Source: a virus. From it: a stretch of DNA of 36,661 nt. The stretch covers positions 1-36,661 of IMG/VR virus record IMGVR_UViG_3300021964_000205; one strand, given 5' to 3'. A program made the translations under genes and the position numbers. Positions within the stretch are counted from its first letter, which is position 1; the number at the start of each line of letters is the position of its first letter. The notes below the pieces were generated by a model, which was given only the letters and a program-made list of their open reading frames with translations, was not told the origin of the DNA and ran no database searches. Below are positions 1-7,194 of this stretch, piece after piece.

Positions 1-44
1 CTACTCTCCGAAAGAAATTGGTTGAAATTTTTAAGGTTCTCCAT
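1..44 (-). CDS. 5' end of a gene with a capsid-targeting-like N-terminus (partial)
   Basis: Only the first 14 codons are inside the window; the gene continues to the left. The peptide reads MENLKNFNQFLSES. T4 internal head proteins (IPI-IPIII, Alt) begin with a similar capsid-targeting peptide of the form MKTYQEFI.EA, which the gp21 prohead protease removes after (L/I)-x-E. Here L-S-E followed by S fits that cleavage rule. I chose the ATG at 44 because GAGGA lies five bases upstream; an in-frame ATG at 56 has only a poorly spaced AGGA. The function of the rest is unknown. The resemblance is short, and similar N-termini occur on assorted T4-like proteins. Confidence 0.5.
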   Translation of the reverse strand, partial: MENLKNFNQFLSES

Positions 45-62
45 ATTTTTCCTCATTTATCC

Positions 63-70
63 TATATATC
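63..70 (-). promoter_or_regulatory. GATATATA box upstream of the left-edge gene
   Basis: Exact 8-mer GATATATA read on the minus strand, between uvsW and the partial left-edge gene. The same octamer occurs before several other minus-strand genes (4448, 8606, 9146, 28842). It could be a phage promoter -10-type element, but it lies very close to the start codon, so a promoter role is uncertain. Confidence 0.25.
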
Positions 71-81
71 GGACAAATGAG

Positions 82-1605
82 TTAAAGCTTTACATTAAAA
101 ATCTTGTACTTGAACTTTTCGTTCTTGTAGATCTCTATTCTAGCTTCGCTATGCTTAATTAGATAATTCTTGTACCTTGGCGAAGAAAAATCGTCAACAA
201 AGTCAATCACGTTAACTTTTTCCTTACCTTCCATTTTCCTCATGCCCCTTCCAAGACTTTGTTTGATCAATACCTCACTTTTATAGGATTCCACCAGGAA
301 GATGTTATGGAGGTTATTTATGGAAATACCGGTTGAGAATGTACCGTATGTAGCAACAAGAATCTTATTCTCGCCATTAGCCATCCTAGACTTATATTCT
401 TCCCTAAGTGATTCGTCTGTATCCCCATCAACATAGAACACTTCCTTGTCGTTTGTAATTTCTCTTAATCTATTCCAGATCTGTTTACCATATTCGTCTT
501 TAACCGATTGAAAAAGTACCAGCGAGTTTTTTGAAGTTTTAGATATAAAGTCAACAACGTAGTTAAGTCTCTTATCACTTTCTATTACAAGCTTTCTCTC
601 CAAATTATAAAGTTCGTTTCCTTCCAGATTTTGAGAATTAGCTTTGAGGTCAGAGAGTTTTTGCTTGATTTCGGGATCCAGCCAATCCATCCTAACTACT
701 TTTATATGAACTGGGGTAGCATGCTGATTCCTAAACAGAAAATCTGGAGATATCTCAACAACCACTGGTCCTAAAAACTGCTGGATAGTAAGATGGTCTG
801 CAGAACCCCTTTTGGTTAAGGTACCGGTTAATCCAAATCTCCACCTGCTGTGCATACACTTGGCAACTATCTTTTTGATCGACATTGAATTTGTGTGGTG
901 TGCCTCGTCAACGAATACAGCATCTATTTCCTCAAAGAAATCCTCATCTTTTTTTACAAGAGATTGGAATGTTCCTATGATCAGATCGCACCCATCTCTT
1001 AACTTACTTCCGCCTCCAATTTGTTGTATCCTTACTCCGAGTTCACCAATTCCATAATCAATAAAATCGTCATTACCCTGGAAAACTAGGTTTGTATTGG
1101 GGACAATCATAAGGAACTTTCTAATCAAACCCCTTTGCTTCAAGAAAGCAAAAATCATAAAGGAAATTAGTGTTTTACCAGATGATGTAGCAATTTCTGA
1201 AACCGAATATCTGTATTTAACTATTTTCCAAGCTGCCTCTATCTGATAGTCCCTAGGTGTTATTTCTTTACCCTCAAAAAATTGGTCAACCCACTCTTGA
1301 AATTCCTCAAGAGTAAGATCATTAAGAATTAGGTTGTCCAGTCCTTCTATTTCAATTTCGATATTAAACTCCTCACCTATTTCAAGTACCTCTCTCCAAA
1401 GACCAATAGGTACTTTCCAAAAACCCCCTCTTTTTTCTATGAAGCAAATATTTCCATCCCATATTTTCTTTTTTACAAGTGGGTGAAAATACCAGTTGTG
1501 TATCTTTTTAGTTAACGAGATTTCAATTTGTCTCTTTTCTATCTCGTCATTTGCCTGTGCAAGTATAAGCCATTGTTGATCTTCAGATACGTTAAACGTC
1601 AGCAT
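82..1605 (-). CDS. uvsW: UvsW-type ATP-dependent DNA/RNA helicase
   Basis: A superfamily 2 helicase of 507 aa, close to T4 UvsW (about 500 aa). In T4, UvsW unwinds R-loops and branched intermediates, remodels stalled forks and switches replication from origin- to recombination-dependent start. Visible motifs: Q-like RDYQIEAA at 118-125; Walker A ATSSGKT at 139-145; DEAH at 233-236; FGLTGT at 257-262; and motif VI QSLGRGMRK near the C-terminal third. The N-terminal 110 residues match the place of the UvsW substrate-recognition domain. AAGGA sits just before the ATG. It follows uvsY with a short gap, the same neighbourhood as in T4. A generic phage DEAD/DEAH helicase is the only alternative; the adjacent uvsY favours UvsW. 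Confidence 0.88.
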   Translation of the reverse strand: MLTFNVSEDQQWLILAQANDEIEKRQIEISLTKKIHNWYFHPLVKKKIWDGNICFIEKRGGFWKVPIGLWREVLEIGEEFNIEIEIEGLDNLILNDLTLEEFQEWVDQFFEGKEITPRDYQIEAAWKIVKYRYSVSEIATSSGKTLISFMIFAFLKQRGLIRKFLMIVPNTNLVFQGNDDFIDYGIGELGVRIQQIGGGSKLRDGCDLIIGTFQSLVKKDEDFFEEIDAVFVDEAHHTNSMSIKKIVAKCMHSRWRFGLTGTLTKRGSADHLTIQQFLGPVVVEISPDFLFRNQHATPVHIKVVRMDWLDPEIKQKLSDLKANSQNLEGNELYNLERKLVIESDKRLNYVVDFISKTSKNSLVLFQSVKDEYGKQIWNRLREITNDKEVFYVDGDTDESLREEYKSRMANGENKILVATYGTFSTGISINNLHNIFLVESYKSEVLIKQSLGRGMRKMEGKEKVNVIDFVDDFSSPRYKNYLIKHSEARIEIYKNEKFKYKIFNVKL

Positions 1606-1614
1606 TATCCTTAT

Positions 1615-2061
1615 TTATTTTATTGTACTCGCTCTAAGGTATTCCTCCAGAGCAATGCGGGACTTTATTCCGTATAACATATGATCTACTGTTTGGATAG
1701 TTTGATCAATGAATTTTCTGTGTCCCTCAACTAGCTGTATCTTTTCAACAACATCAGAAACATCACCTTCTATTAAAAGTTTAGTCTCATTAGATCCATA
1801 TCTTACATCGCTGTTTGTACTATAATCCCGAAGCTTTGCAGCTCTCATTTTTCTCTCCTTAGTTGCAAGCTTACTTACTATTTGTGCAAGCTTATAACTA
1901 TATTCAAGGAGTATTTGTCTAGTGGAAAAAAGCTCAACTTGGGCCTCTGCAACCGTCCTAATGCTTTTCAAGCTCAAAGAAATTACTTGTATTTTCTCTT
2001 TCCACTCAGCCCTTTCTGTTTCGAAAAGCTTACCGTAGTCTGTTTTTTGTTGTTCTGACAT
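1615..2061 (-). CDS. uvsY: UvsY-like recombination mediator
   Basis: A 148-aa, highly charged, helical protein. By eye it follows the pattern of T4 UvsY (137 aa): a Tyr-rich early helix, Lys/Ala-rich KERKMRAAKLRDYS, a loop with Y...NETKLLIEGD, and a C-terminal helix ending GIKSRIALEEYLR (T4 has AIKSRGFAIKHIQDMR). UvsY loads the UvsX recombinase on gp32-coated ssDNA. Its place directly upstream of uvsW is the T4 order. I set the start at the ATG at 2061, one base after the previous stop (TAA-T-ATG), rather than an ATG at 2103 that would overlap the upstream gene by 41 bp. The assignment rests on pattern and context; a profile search would settle it. Confidence 0.65.
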   Translation of the reverse strand: MSEQQKTDYGKLFETERAEWKEKIQVISLSLKSIRTVAEAQVELFSTRQILLEYSYKLAQIVSKLATKERKMRAAKLRDYSTNSDVRYGSNETKLLIEGDVSDVVEKIQLVEGHRKFIDQTIQTVDHMLYGIKSRIALEEYLRASTIK

Positions 2062-2062
2062 A

Positions 2063-2290
2063 TTAGAATAGTTCGTTGCCCTTATTCTTAGGCTTTTTTC
2101 CAAGTTTTATTTCCTTAACAGCTGAATTTTTAAGCCTAGGTTTTCCGATTTCAATATTGACCTCCTCTATTTCAAATGATTTTGAGTCCAGGGTTTCCAA
2201 AAGGGTAACAGGGAATTTCAAATCCCCATCCTCTGAATCTAGGTGCTCCTCCCATTCTTGGGTTTGATCTACAGTTGGCATCTCAAGCAT
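2063..2290 (-). CDS. Small acidic/basic hypothetical protein
   Basis: A 75-aa protein I do not recognise. The N-terminal half is acidic (EEHLDSEDGD), the C-terminal third is Lys-rich (IKLGKKPKNKGNE), and it ends in NELF. Its start overlaps the end of the primase by 8 bp (ATG at 2290); an alternative ATG at 2281 lies just after the primase stop. Its stop is one base before the uvsY start, so the three genes are probably translationally coupled. T4 gp33 and gp55 end in short hydrophobic-acidic sliding-clamp-binding tails, and the terminal ELF is weakly reminiscent of those. That is speculation from four residues. Confidence 0.7.
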   Translation of the reverse strand: MLEMPTVDQTQEWEEHLDSEDGDLKFPVTLLETLDSKSFEIEEVNIEIGKPRLKNSAVKEIKLGKKPKNKGNELF

Positions 2291-3344
2291 ATATGAAATC
2301 GGATAAGTCTAAAATTTCCTCAGTAAAGTAATTATCCAATCTCTTTATTTTTATTCTCTTCGCACGAAGGTAATTTACAAGATCGTTTAGATCCCATTTT
2401 CTATTTATCGGGAGATCGTGATCCATGAGAAATTTCTTCCAATTAAATACTCTTTTACCTTCCGAAAGCAATTCAGAGTGCTTCTGTCTACCTGCATTAT
2501 CCCAATCGTACCAATATTGTACAGTCTCAACATCGAATGGGAATTTGTTCTCAATCGAGCAAAGTGCTACAGAATTTTTCCAAAGCCAAGAGTCCATAGG
2601 ACCTTCAAAGATCGTTATTGTCCTATCAAAGGAAATTCTTCCGATGTTAAATACAGATGAAATTGGGTCAATCTTTTTAGACTCTTCAATCTTAGCAATG
2701 TCATTTGTCTTTAGTAGCTTTTCCCAGATACCGCTAAGTTTATAAGTATAATACTTGGATCCAAATGTTGAATCCATATTCCTAAACTGTAGACCGAGTA
2801 TTTCGTTGTCCTTTGTTAAATTAAAGAGGTAGAGCTTTCCGCTCTCAGGATCCCATGCAAATTTCTCGTCGGCAACTTGATTTCTACGGATAAGATACCT
2901 CTCAATTTTGGATCCTTTAACCTCTTCAAGCCCCATTGCTTCCATAAATACACCTCTAGGAATAACTAAAGATTTAAAATCAGCGTCAAAAAAGAGAGAT
3001 ATGTCAACATCACCATAGACGGTTTGTCTCTTCTCCTTACCTTTTTTTATTAGCTCAATAATATCCCTTTTTTCCTCACCATCTAATTTTGATACAACAT
3101 GGAAGTCTCTGAATAGGGAAAAAGCATCCTTGAATATTCCACACCCACCGTTATAACACTTATAGGTAAGTGTGTCAATATAGAAGTTACCCCTCTTTTT
3201 CTTTGAGTTGGAGCTATCACCACAGTAAGGGCAAGAAATATTAAGTCGATTTCCTGCCTCATAGATTTTTTGTTTACCAATATTACCTGCAAATTCCTTT
3301 CTTAGGATGTCATCCAAAAGTTCCCTTATCCTTACAAGATCCAT
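2283..3344 (-). CDS. 61: DNA primase (T4 gp61 type)
   Basis: A 353-aa primase, close to T4 gp61 (342 aa). It makes the RNA primers for lagging-strand synthesis with the replicative helicase. The N-terminal zinc-binding element is visible as C38-x2-C41 and C63-x4-C68. The TOPRIM catalytic core follows, with the glutamate motif FEGPMD (E247, D251) and the DWD motif (D280, D282) in YWYDWDNAG. The gene lies downstream of gp32 but behind its terminator, with AAAGGT before the ATG. It is coupled to the 75-aa gene by an 8-bp overlap. A bacterial DnaG-type primase would be much longer, so the T4 type is the best fit. Confidence 0.85.
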   Translation of the reverse strand: MDLVRIRELLDDILRKEFAGNIGKQKIYEAGNRLNISCPYCGDSSNSKKKRGNFYIDTLTYKCYNGGCGIFKDAFSLFRDFHVVSKLDGEEKRDIIELIKKGKEKRQTVYGDVDISLFFDADFKSLVIPRGVFMEAMGLEEVKGSKIERYLIRRNQVADEKFAWDPESGKLYLFNLTKDNEILGLQFRNMDSTFGSKYYTYKLSGIWEKLLKTNDIAKIEESKKIDPISSVFNIGRISFDRTITIFEGPMDSWLWKNSVALCSIENKFPFDVETVQYWYDWDNAGRQKHSELLSEGKRVFNWKKFLMDHDLPINRKWDLNDLVNYLRAKRIKIKRLDNYFTEEILDLSDFIYA

Positions 3345-3380
3345 AATTACCTTTTAAATTATTGTACGTGTGAAAAAGAA

Positions 3381-3412
3381 AAGGGGCAGCAATTCTAATT
3401 GCCAGCCCCCTT
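3381..3412 (-). terminator. Rho-independent terminator after gp32
   Basis: Read on the minus strand, a GC-rich hairpin (GGGGC, a 2-base bulge, GCAATT, 2-base loop, AATTGC, bulged T, GCCCC) is followed by TTTTCTTTTT. It lies just past the gp32 stop and before primase. It would separate gp32 expression, usually very high, from that of the primase. Confidence 0.85.
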
Positions 3413-3423
3413 TCAAGGTAGAT

Positions 3424-4377
3424 TTAGAGATCTGCGTATAAGTCGTCTAGAGACGAGGAAGTTTCGGGGGCTGCAGGCTGGCTTAAACCAGGACTTGTTG
3501 TTGTTTCTGGTTGAGATCCAACTTTTGTTGAAGAAGCCTCCTTATAAATTTCATTAGAAGTGGATGTTGAAGAACTTGACGAAGATTGATTAGCACCTCC
3601 AAGTACCTCATTTACTAAACGGCCATCAGGTACAGTGTTTTTGATGATGTTCATCACACGGTCGGTAGTATTGTCGTCCCACTCTTTGTACTCAAACTGG
3701 GTTAGATTATCAGGACCCTCTTTTAGGTATTCCATAATCGTATTCATGTCAGCCTGATTTTTTTCCATCCTTTTACCGTTGATCTCAATTGGTGCTCTAT
3801 CACCAACAAATGAACAAAGGTCGTAATTATTCCACTCCCCTACTTTCCTAGTATGTACTGAAAATAGTTTACCCTCAAATAAATCGTAAGGGTTGCAAGC
3901 ATCACCATATTCTGGTTTTAGCTGTGCCTCAAGCATATCGTTTAGCTTTCTACCAAATTTGAAAACCATAATCTTACCCTCTAACTCAGGACTGTGCTTG
4001 TCTTGTACAATTTGAATTAGTGAATAATAGTCTTCTTTTCGGGAGAAGCTCCTAGCCAATTCCTGGTCTGCTGCGGAATGTGAATTCTTCAACTTCCAGA
4101 ACATGTCTTTCAAAATGGATTTTTTGCCAACTGTTGAAGGACAGTCAACTGGAAATCCATCTCCAGTGCTCGGGTCGTTTAGGTAAACGTAATACTTGTG
4201 AATTTTTGACTTTGTAGGGTCAACGTGATTGGGGAGAAAGCGGATCAGGGACTTGTAAACTCCATCCTTTCCGTTCTCCGGATATGGTTTGTAAAATTCT
4301 GTTCCCTCTGAATTCTCTTTCTTTGCTTTCGTTACGAACGCTTCTGCGTCCAAATTGAAAATGTCTAAATTGCTCAT
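3424..4377 (-). CDS. 32: Single-stranded DNA-binding protein gp32
   Basis: A 317-aa gp32 homologue (T4 gp32: 301 aa). It coats ssDNA during replication, recombination and repair and contacts polymerase, helicase loader and UvsY. The order is a basic N-terminus, an OB-fold core, a Ser/Thr-rich linker (about 265-300) and an acidic tail SSLDDLYADL that fits the protein-interaction tail of the family. The core has the typical HKYYVYLNDP and FPVDCPSTVGKKS stretch. The cysteines of the T4 zinc ribbon (C77, C87, C90) are mostly gone: only H60 and C79 remain, and the segment that usually carries C-x2-C reads SILKDMFWKL. A strong terminator follows the gene. Confidence 0.85.
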   Translation of the reverse strand: MSNLDIFNLDAEAFVTKAKKENSEGTEFYKPYPENGKDGVYKSLIRFLPNHVDPTKSKIHKYYVYLNDPSTGDGFPVDCPSTVGKKSILKDMFWKLKNSHSAADQELARSFSRKEDYYSLIQIVQDKHSPELEGKIMVFKFGRKLNDMLEAQLKPEYGDACNPYDLFEGKLFSVHTRKVGEWNNYDLCSFVGDRAPIEINGKRMEKNQADMNTIMEYLKEGPDNLTQFEYKEWDDNTTDRVMNIIKNTVPDGRLVNEVLGGANQSSSSSSTSTSNEIYKEASSTKVGSQPETTTSPGLSQPAAPETSSSLDDLYADL

Positions 4378-4417
4378 GATTCTCTTAATTGTTTTTTTTA
4401 AATCCTTTATTTAATCT

Positions 4418-5200
4418 CTAAGTGCTCCAAAAGTTTCCCTTAGGCTTTATATATCTGTAATTTTTTTTGTTAATCTTCTCACCAACGGTCTCGACAGTCC
4501 ATACTTTCTTCCCCCTTAGGGACACTTTGAGCAGGGGTCTATCTAGGTTAAATTCAGAATTTTCGATGTGATGCCTCAACAATGTTTCGGGGTGAAAATA
4601 AACACCAGAAAGAATGTAATCTTCTAAACGATCAAACATCTTACAGTAATGTTCCATAGCATCCCTTCCTCCCCATGCAAAAACATCGTTTACCCCACCC
4701 TTCCAGTCAAATCCCGGAGGAATACAAATAGTATTTAAGTTTGGATCAAGCGGTATGTGATTGTGTATTTTTACATCCATCCTTGCCTTAATGATATAAT
4801 CATATCTCTCCCCGCTTAAATTCTCATATTCTTCCAGAAGAAGGAAGGATTGTTTTATCTTATACCACATTAAGAAAACAGAAGCAGGATTGATTTCCCC
4901 AGTTTGAGGCCCATATTCTTCATAAGACCAAGCTTTCTCAATTATATTGGAAACACCCAAGCTAGAGAACTCATCACACATTAAAGACATTGGCGAGTAT
5001 ATTGAAGCAAGTGTGTCGATTTTTAAGGTGTCATCTAAATGCTTAGAATCTGCATGAAGTGAGTTTTTAATATCACTAGAAGGATTCCAAGTGGAAATAA
5101 AAACATCGGCCTTGAATCTATCCAATATTCTTCCCTTGATGTAAGGGTAAGTATCTCTTGCTTCCCTAATTTGTCCAGGAAGTAAAAGAGCTACTTTCAT
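4418..5200 (-). CDS. Putative glycosyltransferase, last gene of the RLP cassette
   Basis: A 260-aa protein. It begins MKVALLLPGQIREARDTYPY and carries DYIIKARMDVKI (RMD at 140-142) and NDVFAWG (171-177). This resembles a group of putative GT-A-like glycosyltransferases (WavE/capsule-type proteins) found in polysaccharide clusters and viruses, where the x-D-x motif would bind metal and nucleotide sugar. The assignment rests on motif memory. Its start overlaps the stop of the phosphodiesterase gene by 4 bp (ATGA), so it is translated as part of the cassette. It would be the natural consumer of an activated sugar made by the upstream genes. Acceptor unknown: host glycan, virion protein or DNA are all possible. 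Confidence 0.6.
   Translation of the reverse strand: MKVALLLPGQIREARDTYPYIKGRILDRFKADVFISTWNPSSDIKNSLHADSKHLDDTLKIDTLASIYSPMSLMCDEFSSLGVSNIIEKAWSYEEYGPQTGEINPASVFLMWYKIKQSFLLLEEYENLSGERYDYIIKARMDVKIHNHIPLDPNLNTICIPPGFDWKGGVNDVFAWGGRDAMEHYCKMFDRLEDYILSGVYFHPETLLRHHIENSEFNLDRPLLKVSLRGKKVWTVETVGEKINKKNYRYIKPKGNFWST
4448..4455 (-). promoter_or_regulatory. GATATATA box upstream of gp32
   Basis: Minus-strand GATATATA inside the 3' end of the glycosyltransferase gene, about 70 bases before the gp32 ATG. It is the only copy I found inside a gene, and gp32 is expected to need its own promoter. Function inferred only from recurrence. Confidence 0.3.
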
Positions 5201-5637
5201 GAATACTTATAATTTTTTATATAATCTGAACAGATGCCATAACATCCGTTTACTGGATCACTATAAGATTCAGGTAAGACTGCTATACTTTTGCTAATGG
5301 GCTGATTTCCGGGAAACGCCCAAATAAATGACTTAGATGTAAGTGTTACTTTATCACTCTCATGCCAAAATACATTAAGCTCATCATATTCTTTAAGGTA
5401 CACTAAAGCTGATATGTTTTTGCAATGAACCCAGAGTTTTTCTGCCCTCTGTAGCATCCACTCTAATGAAATTTTGGAATCTGGAACATCATGTCCTAGA
5501 TAAATTGAAGAACCTGAAATCCATACATCAATTTCAACATCATACCCAAGATTAAGTGCCTCCTGAATGTAGTCTAATTTGTTTTCCCTCTCGGGTATCG
5601 GACCGTTTAAATTTCCTCTATGCGAGATCAGCTTCAT
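5197..5637 (-). CDS. Glycerophosphodiester phosphodiesterase-fold protein
   Basis: A 146-aa protein, shorter than typical GDPD enzymes (about 240 aa), that keeps the catalytic and metal-binding signature: HRG (H6, R7), EN (E18, N19), EIDV (E35, D37) and GHD (H49, D50). GDPD enzymes cleave glycerophosphodiesters into glycerol-3-phosphate and an alcohol. The C-terminal half (WVHCKNISALVYL and after) resembles short GDPD-like proteins of polysaccharide loci. The ATG at 5637 is one base after the RLP stop; a longer reading from 5721 would overlap the RLP by 83 bp and adds residues unlike the family. Coupled by ATGA to the next gene. Substrate unknown; it may act on a phosphodiester intermediate. 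Confidence 0.7.
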   Translation of the reverse strand: MKLISHRGNLNGPIPERENKLDYIQEALNLGYDVEIDVWISGSSIYLGHDVPDSKISLEWMLQRAEKLWVHCKNISALVYLKEYDELNVFWHESDKVTLTSKSFIWAFPGNQPISKSIAVLPESYSDPVNGCYGICSDYIKNYKYS

Positions 5638-5638
5638 C

Positions 5639-6874
5639 CTAAAATAATCTGTAATCCAAGTCCTTAGAAAAATCCCTTCTACCCCACTTTTCAATAGCGC
5701 AAAGGTACTCCTCACCTTCAAGCTCCCCGTTTATAGCTTGTTTCATTGCAAGACCACCAGCTCTCGTACCCATTGGGTGACCGTGCATTGCACCACCAAC
5801 ATTGGCCATCCAATCCACATTATGGATGGATTCAGTAATATATTCAACAAGACCCGGATGCATACCACAACTTAATGCAGGTACTATATTATAATGCCAT
5901 AGAACATCAAGGGTATCCTTGATTTCTTGGTCGTCTTGATTCATGTAACCACCAATCATTCCAGCATGAATAGAATCAACACCAGACCAGCCAGCAATTT
6001 TGCAAATTACAGGCCAATAGATATGGAAGGGCGCTCTTTTGTCAGTAAAGAATTTATCACCGCTTTTTTGAAAATGTATCCAAAGATCGGGGTTCTGTTT
6101 TCTGATAGCACGATACACTCCCAGACCACTCCATACATTAATATGGATTCCATTTCCCCCGTGATCAGCAACGTATTTAGCTCTTTCTAAAGCATACGGA
6201 CTATCACCATTTATACAAAAGCAATAAATGACATTCGGTGCATTTTCATTCAACCACTTTGTAATAACAGGCACACGCTCTTCAAGTGGGCAATGGCTTG
6301 GATTTCCTAAAAGCTCATCCTCTTTAATAAAGTTAACTCCTCCATATACCATTTCCTTTACAGCTTCCAGGAGAACTTCGGGGCTCATACCAACCTTTGG
6401 TTTTATTATTCCACCAAAAAAAGGTTTATCAATTACTTTATTAAACCTCCTAAAACCGTCTATCCCATAAGCAGGGGATAAGCAAAACTCATTTTCAATA
6501 ATGTCTGGGAGTTTAATATCTAATATTTGACACCTTACTATTTCTTCAATATCAACCTGTCCACCTGCTATGTGACAAAGAATTTGGGATATCCCATCTT
6601 CCTCTAAATTAAGGTTAGCAAGGGGAAAGGCAACTGATATTTCGCCTTCTTTTATATTCAATAGATCCTCTTCCTTTGATAAAACAAAGCAACTATGATC
6701 TATAAACATCTGGTCTGTTTCCCAAACACTCCTATTATTTGGATTTCCTATGCTTTGTCCTATCGCAAGATCCCAAGCTGCATGCCTTAAGGATGTTTTG
6801 GCCTCCAAAAAATATTTCACAACAAAATATCTGTTGAGATCTAGAGATTCTGGTTTAGTAAATATACTTATCAT
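5639..6874 (-). CDS. RuBisCO-like protein (RLP, form IV type)
   Basis: A 411-aa RuBisCO large-subunit homologue. Hand alignment to spinach numbering gives: IKPK (K158, K160) = K175/K177; NFIKEDE (K184, D186, E187) = carbamylated K201 with D203/E204; SIHAG (H303) = H327; SCGMH (S335, G337) = S379/G381; VGGAMHGHPMG (G360, G361) = G403/G404. So the barrel, the Mg-carbamate site and most phosphate-binding residues are kept. Residues specific to carboxylation are changed: E60 to Q, N123 to G, R295 to F and loop-6 K334 to Y (Y310). That is typical of form IV RLPs, which enolise, isomerise or decarboxylate sugar phosphates and do not fix CO2. Linked by ATGA to the cupin upstream, with 1 bp to the phosphodiesterase. 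Substrate unknown. Confidence 0.9.
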   Translation of the reverse strand: MISIFTKPESLDLNRYFVVKYFLEAKTSLRHAAWDLAIGQSIGNPNNRSVWETDQMFIDHSCFVLSKEEDLLNIKEGEISVAFPLANLNLEEDGISQILCHIAGGQVDIEEIVRCQILDIKLPDIIENEFCLSPAYGIDGFRRFNKVIDKPFFGGIIKPKVGMSPEVLLEAVKEMVYGGVNFIKEDELLGNPSHCPLEERVPVITKWLNENAPNVIYCFCINGDSPYALERAKYVADHGGNGIHINVWSGLGVYRAIRKQNPDLWIHFQKSGDKFFTDKRAPFHIYWPVICKIAGWSGVDSIHAGMIGGYMNQDDQEIKDTLDVLWHYNIVPALSCGMHPGLVEYITESIHNVDWMANVGGAMHGHPMGTRAGGLAMKQAINGELEGEEYLCAIEKWGRRDFSKDLDYRLF

Positions 6875-7194
6875 TCAACAATAAATTTATCTCCAGGGAT
6901 TGAAGGGGTCTTCACTATAAAAACCTCACAGTCTTCAAGGAATATCGGATCTGCTATCTCCCCTTTTCTAAGGATGAAAATGTCTCCAGCATTTAATTCA
7001 GTTCCCTGTATGGTCATTTTACCACTTCTTAGGAAATTTATTTCATCAGCTTCCTTGTGAAAATGTTTTGACCACTCCTCTCCTCTCAAATGCTTTTTAT
7101 AACACACTTCGAAATCTTTGGTTACAAAGGCGGATGGTGAGAAGTTACCAGCATACCAGCCTCCTTTCATATCTTCAATTTTAAATATCTCCAT
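6871..7194 (-). CDS. Small cupin-domain protein
   Basis: A 107-aa single-domain cupin. Motif 1 is complete: G38-x5-H44-x-H46-x4-E51-x6-G58. Motif 2 (G70-x7-G78) lacks the usual histidine; Ala/Asp stand near its place, so the metal site has at most three standard ligands. Cupins of this size act as sugar isomerases, epimerases, lyases or sensors. Similar small cupins (GWxxGxF near the start, PSIPxDKF near the end) occur beside nucleotidyltransferases in surface-polysaccharide loci; this is from memory. Start overlaps the nucleotidyltransferase stop by one base (TAATG) and its stop overlaps the RLP start (ATGA). Likely a partner of the RLP; the reaction is not known. Confidence 0.8.
   Translation of the reverse strand: MEIFKIEDMKGGWYAGNFSPSAFVTKDFEVCYKKHLRGEEWSKHFHKEADEINFLRSGKMTIQGTELNAGDIFILRKGEIADPIFLEDCEVFIVKTPSIPGDKFIVE

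Noticed and set aside
5639-6874. A functional carboxylating RuBisCO acquired by a phage
   Set aside because: The loop-6 lysine (K334) and the N123, E60 and R295 equivalents are replaced, so CO2 fixation is unlikely despite the retained carbamate lysine.
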